Shown in pieces: positions 44,926 to 49,589 of a stretch of 49,589 nucleotides of DNA. The DNA comes from Zarea fungicola (lineage: Eukaryota > Ascomycota > Sordariomycetes > Hypocreales > Cordycipitaceae). The notes below the pieces were generated by a model. It was not told the origin of the DNA. It did not search any database and was given only the letters and a program-made list of their open reading frames with translations. Numbering within the stretch: the first letter of the stretch is position 1; each line of letters starts with the position of its first letter. The translations under genes were made by a program, and so were the position numbers. The DNA is taken from the NCBI GenBank assembly GCA_900169235.1, contig FWCC01000086.1:1-49589 (forward strand), given 5' to 3'.

Positions 44926-46889
44926 ATGATGGGTTTTCTTGGTAAAAAGTCATCGGGGCAGGAAGCTGAGATTGCCGTGGCGGTGCCAGATGCCGCTTTT
45001 GACGAGAAGGGTGCTGGGCCTGAGCAATCCAGCGAGGAGGACTTTGGCACCGCCAAGCAGGCTGGTGTGAGAAAAGTCGAGGCCGCCGCCCAGGCCTGGA
45101 CCAAATGGGATCTTGCAACCGCCTATGGATTGTTAGTTTCGATTCTTCTCTTTTTCTTCTGATTCTTCTTCCACCCCCACCATGTCATCTGGTCGCCATC
45201 ATGTCCGGTATGCGGCTCTTTGCTAACTGATCAATTCAACAACACAGAATCTGGCTCTACTATTTTGCCACGTCTACCGCCGAGGTGGTGACACGAACCC
45301 TCAACCCATATGTCACGAGTTCCTTTGGAAGGCATTCCACCAGTGCCGCCGTCAACATCATTGCTTCCATCATTGGTGCCCTGACCAAATTGCCGCTTGC
45401 CAAGATCCTCGATACTTGGGGCCGTCCTCAGGGTCTGGCGCTGATGTTGCTTATCTGGATCCTCGGTTACATCATCACAGCATGTGCCAAAACGATTGAA
45501 ACCTATGCGGCATCTCTTGTCTTCTCCGCTGTTGGGTACGTTCTGCCGCCACTCCAAGTCATACCTCATCGAGATTCCGAATAAAACAAGCAAAGACCTG
45601 TGCGATGTACTAACATCGTATTTTTCGTCCCATTTAGTGCTCAAGGCGTCAGCTACTGCGTGACAGTCTTCATTGCCGATACGTCGTCTCTTCGAAACCG
45701 AGCTCTGATGCTGGCATTTGCCACATCGCCCTACATCATCACCACCCCCGTCAGCGGCTTCATTGGCAACCGCATCGCCAAAGATGCTGGCTGGCGATGG
45801 GGCTTTGGACTCTGGGCCATTGTCATGCCAATAATCGTGCTGCCCCTCTGCTTTGTCTTCTTCTGGAATCAGCACAAGGCGAAAAAAGCCGGCCTCATCG
45901 AGTCCACCAAGACCAAACTCACCCCGCGTTCTGTTTACAACTACCTCGTCGAGGTCGACATTATCGGCCTGCTCCTCCTCGCCGGCGGCTGGACTCTCTT
46001 CCTGCTGCCATTTTCCCTTTACTCCTACCAGGCCGAGAAATGGCGCGCCCCCATCATCATCTGCTTCCTCGTCTTTGGCGCCGTCCTCCTCGTCCTGTTT
46101 GGCGTCTGGGAAAAGTTCTTCGCGCCGGTCACCTTCATCCCGTACAAGCTGCTCATGAACCGTACCGTCTTCTTTGGTGGTCTCATGTTTACCTTTGTCT
46201 TTGCCAACTCTGCCATCTGGGGCAGCTTCTTCACCTCGATGCTCTTTATCGTCTGGGATCTGGGCTTTGACGAGGTGACATGGATCAGTAACATTTACCG
46301 CATCGGCTCCTGCTTCGCCGCCATCATTCTCGGAATCCTCATGCGCCACACCGGCCGCTTCAAGTGGACTGCCACGTTGTACGGCATTCCCCTGATGTTG
46401 CTCGGCGTCGGCCTCATGATCAAGTTCCGCCAGGCCAACGAGGCCATTGGCTATGTCATCATGACACAAATCTTTGTGGCTTTTGCAGGCGGCCCCATTG
46501 TTGTCGCTGGTGAAATGGCCATGATGGCGCCGTCGGATCATCAACACGTTGCCGTCATCATTGCCATCTTGGATCTCTTTGCCGGTATTGGCTCGGCTGT
46601 GGGATCAACTATTTCGGGTGCCATTTGGACCGGCACGTTCAGGAATGAGCTCGTCAAGAGGTTGCCTTCAGATGCACCGATTGACGCCATCTATGGCAGT
46701 CTGGCGACGCAACTTGGGTACTCCAAGGGCGACCCTATCCGCACTGGAATTGCGGAAGCGTACTCTGCGTCGCAGCGATACATGCTCACCACTAGTGTGT
46801 GCTTCCTGGCCGTTGCCTGGGCCTGTGTATGGACTTGGAAGGACATCAGTGTCCGCACGAAGAAGCAGGTCCATGGCGTTGTCGTCTAA
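44926..46889 (+). CDS. Siderophore-iron transporter (SIT/ARN family MFS)
   Basis: Imports ferric siderophore complexes with protons at the plasma membrane. Exons 44926-45131, 45248-45535 and 45638-46889 (introns 116 and 102 nt, the second with a TACTAAC branch) give 1746 nt, 581 aa. After a 60-residue acidic N-terminal tail come LIWLYYFATSTAEVVTRTLNPYVTSSF and LAKILDTWGRPQG, the TM2-TM3 loop characteristic of Sit1/Arn/Mir transporters. These are followed by AQGVSYCVTVFIADTSSLRNRALMLAFATSPYI, also diagnostic. About fourteen helices are expected. The conserved extracellular loop near the C-terminus (TFRNELVKRLPSDAPIDAIYGS...YS) is present. Two ATG codons lie in tandem and the first was chosen. 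Repression by iron through the upstream ATCAGATAA cluster is likely. Siderophore specificity cannot be read from the sequence. Confidence 0.94.
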
Positions 46890-48194
46890 GACTGCTTCCC
46901 TTGGCTAGTCTGTTATGATGAAATTGGAATACATGCAAGATATACGCCGGCGAAAGCTCAAACTTGAGAGGAAGTGTCAGTAATGAGAATATATACCACG
47001 AAAATGTTGGGCAGTGTAAGAGAGTAAATGCAGCAGATCAAAGACCACAGTTAGGCATCTTGAAGACTATCGACTCAAATGGCCTATTTACAAAGTAAAT
47101 TGATATACCCTGATGGTGAATTCGTGCTAATCACGGCACGTAAAATGAAGTACAGCCTGTGTGTGTCTATGGATGAACGTTCCAGTTAAAAGATAATGTC
47201 CATATGGAATTGCGCGTGACAAAAATGTATCAAGATTTTGCAGTCTTACATGCCATGCCTCATACTACGGTAATTGCCAAATCAAAGTTTCGAAATATCT
47301 TGCAGGCCGCTGAAAGAACATCAACTAAGTTTCCACGAATTCAACTTTACATATCTGACAAAATCTCTTCAATCTCCACGAGACGGCCAGGAGGCAGATA
47401 CAGTATAAAACCACTACTTCATCTGGCGCTTTCCTAGTTACCCCGCCAGTAACAGGGAAGTGAGAGATCGTGGCGTTGGGGATCAGCAAACGGCCATTCG
47501 GCCATTCTCGCTAAAATGGCTCTTCCACCCGGGCCGGATTAGTATTTGCCGCGATTTTCCATAGCCGTCGCAATTTAGTGGCCTCGAATTATAGAACAAT
47601 GAACGAACCTAGAGCATGATTAACCATGAGTGTGGGGTGGCGCTCACAAAATGGGACTCTGCATGTCCGGCTGGCTAATAAGTGTAGTAGAAACCTGAAA
47701 CCAGAGATTTGCAGTGAATTGGGGGGCAGAGCTTGTTGTACTGTCGGTTTCGGATTCAAGGAGCGCCTGCAGAACGTCCTATTTCGATATCTCAAAGAAA
47801 TGCCACTTTGTAGGGTTTGCTGTCGGGAATTAATCATATTCAGCGAAAGTGATCGTCTAATTACATACTGCTATTAGACACAACTGTATCTTTGTAAACG
47901 CAATGAATGGGATTTGTTGCAAAGAGACAAATCACAAATTACCAATCATGAATTGTCGATTCGATATTCCTCCAATCGCGTTCATTATCATTTTTATACT
48001 GTAATTCAAGCTGACCAGTGAAATGCGGCCCGAATTCATGCAATGCTACATAACTACGGCCAAGGCGACATCATCCATCCGGCGTGGTGCTGTTCTTCTG
48101 AGTGCCACAACCAGTGAGCGGCAGACAGACCGTCTTTAACTATCGGCCCTTTTTGAGAAGAACCCCTGTAAACCGCCCCCGGGTTTTTCTTCCC
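46890..48194. other. Convergent intergenic region between siderophore transporter and SDR
   Basis: 1.3 kb of AT-rich DNA carrying the 3' regions of two convergent genes. Only short frames without family resemblance are present. No tRNA, repeat or transposon seen. Confidence 0.5.
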
Positions 48195-49271
48195 TTATAT
48201 CTTGGTCTCCGACATGGTCTTTTCAGCCTCTTGCTTCCACTCGTCTCGCCATCTTGTCAGTGGTGGACGGCCGTAAACAATGTCACCCACTGTCCAGAGC
48301 ATACGCTTCTTGTCCGTCTCTTCAGAGACGTCGTTATCGGGGCAGATGACATAGAATTCGTTCTTCTCCATTTTCTTGCACAAAAAGTCCGCCACCTGGT
48401 CACCTGTCCATGCGCCAGCAGGTTTCTCCTTGATCTGTCCACCCCCAGTCTATAAAGTTGTTAGATGATTCGGTGTAACGAAGCATTCGGAGACGGTGAG
48501 AAGCAAAGATAGGGTGTCACACGGTAAATTTAAGAACGTGAAGCCCAAAGTAGTTGGAAAGGCAAACTCACCATTCCTGTAAAGGTCCATCCGGGGACCA
48601 AGAGGTGAACGCTGGTACTGGTGTTACGGAGATCCCAGCTGAGATGCTCCGCCAATGTCTTCACCGCAGACTTGGATGCATTGTACGCGGCGTTCCCAGG
48701 CGGGTTCGTGATACCTTGCTTACTGCCAGTAATTACAATAGATGTCGGCTTCGCCTTGGCGGCTTCTTGTACGACGGGTAAGAAAGTATTGACGCCATGA
48801 ATGACACCAAAGAGGTTCGTTTGGAGGATCTACATCTTGCAGTTAGCCGAAAGCCTCTCCAGCGGTGGCGGACGGAGGCCAAGGCTGTAAGTGATTTGAA
48901 GGGGGGGATAGCCTGTGCACCTTTTGGAAGTAGTCACTGTCACCCCATGTCCCCTTGCCACCAACACCAGCGTTGAGCACTAGAAATTCGATTGAGCCAA
49001 ACTTGGCCAGCGCCGAGTCTTTGAGCGCCGTCCAGTCCTCGAGCACGCTCACATCAGCGACCGAGGTGACTACGCAGGGACTGGCGGCGTCCACTCCCTC
49101 GCCCGCGATCTCGAGCCTAGCTTGTTCTAGAGCTTCGGCATTGCGGTCCACGAGGAGCAAATTCATGCCCCTGCCATGAGACAGCTTGGCAATAGCGAGG
49201 CCAATGCCGGAGGCTCCGCCAGTAATGAGAGCGGTGGAGCCGGGAGTGAAAGTAGTAGCAGCTCCGGACAT
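48195..49271 (-). CDS. Short-chain dehydrogenase/reductase (SDR)
   Basis: An NAD(P)-dependent oxidoreductase, substrate unknown. Exons 49271-48921, 48829-48572 and 48449-48195 (introns 91 and 122 nt, both phase 0) join to 864 nt, 287 aa. The cofactor motif TGGASGIG lies near residues 17-24. LLLVDRN with an Asp after the second strand suggests NAD(H) preference. The structural NAG motif is in LVLNAGVG. The catalytic triad is Ser153 (ITGSKQG), Tyr166 and Lys170 (YNASK). The C-terminal part (VPGWTFTGM...FYVICPDND) is typical of classical SDRs of about 280 residues. No signal peptide. No neighbouring biosynthetic gene suggests a pathway. Confidence 0.93.
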
Positions 49272-49589
49272 TGTTATTTAGTTTCAGTTGTTCTTGTAAA
49301 GGATAACGTTTGGCAAATTGGCTCGCGAAGAATGAAAGCTGAATCCTGCCTAGCTGGGTGTGAAACCGAATGAGGCTATCTTGTTGGGGGAAATTACTGG
49401 GAGAGTTATTCAATCCGAGTGGTCGTCGTTAAGATGAAAGCTCCTAGCCCTTAACGCCGTCATAAAGCGGGCAACCAATGATGATGATGACGCTCTGCTC
49501 TTGGCGGGGTAGAGTAAAACGAATGGAGTCGCTGGTTAGTGCATCAATCGGCGATAAGTGGTCAATTAACTACTTGTGCCACGCCCCCA
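49272..49589. other. Right-end stretch, SDR promoter
   Basis: Upstream region of the minus-strand SDR. No gene seen in the remaining 318 bases. Confidence 0.5.

Noticed and set aside
45231..46547. 438-codon open frame antisense to the siderophore transporter
   Set aside because: It lies opposite a clear SIT/ARN gene. Codon bias of GC-rich fungal genes commonly leaves such mirror frames, and the translation has no family features and is rich in Asp/Glu/Gly/His.
1884..46889. A secondary-metabolite biosynthetic cluster spanning the transporters and the P450
   Set aside because: No polyketide, peptide or terpene synthase or other core enzyme is present. Housekeeping genes (thymidylate synthase, DUG2, BOS1, THI80, MIA40) are interspersed.

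Overview
The window is nuclear DNA of a filamentous ascomycete, most likely a sordariomycete. The genes carry short spliceosomal introns (about 50-130 nt, GT-AG, often with a CTAAC/CTGAC branch site 10-25 nt before the acceptor), they are monocistronic on both strands, and the gene set is typically fungal: DUG2, BOS1, MIA40, an OM14-like protein, a CFEM protein and a siderophore transporter. I assembled 17 protein genes. Every spliced model stays in frame with canonical boundaries. No tRNA, rRNA, CRISPR array or intact transposon was recognised.

Layout. 1-1.9 kb: no convincing gene. 1.9-9.0 kb: a full-length ABCC (MRP-type) ABC transporter followed on the same strand by an MFS transporter. 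10.3-13.5 kb: an intracellular LacZ-type GH2 beta-galactosidase. 14.6-18.8 kb: DUG2 (WD40 plus M20 peptidase, glutathione degradation) and thymidylate synthase. 19.1-23.3 kb, minus strand: a DHA1-type MFS transporter and a PTR2 peptide transporter. 23.3-27.8 kb: a 4.5-kb stretch without a supportable gene. 27.8-31.9 kb, minus strand: a cytochrome P450 and a QDR-like MFS drug:H+ antiporter. 33.4-41.4 kb is mainly housekeeping: BOS1 (ER-Golgi SNARE), thiamine pyrophosphokinase, MIA40, an OM14-like mitochondrial outer-membrane protein and a Myb/SANT-like protein. 42.8-46.9 kb: a GPI-anchored CFEM protein and a siderophore-iron transporter, divergently transcribed. 48.2-49.3 kb: a short-chain dehydrogenase.

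How genes may work together. The strongest functional unit is the CFEM/siderophore-transporter pair. Its 1.5-kb shared promoter holds three exact ATCAGATAA sites within 34 bp, two of them forming a perfect 12-bp inverted repeat. ATCWGATAA is the site of the iron-responsive GATA repressors (SreA/Urbs1/Sre1 class), so the pair looks like one iron-controlled uptake module. The P450/MFS and ABC/MFS pairs resemble detoxification or metabolite-export units, but no core biosynthetic enzyme lies in the window. MIA40 and the OM14-like gene are convergent neighbours that both serve mitochondria. The start codon of the OM14-like gene appears to be split by an intron (A|TG).
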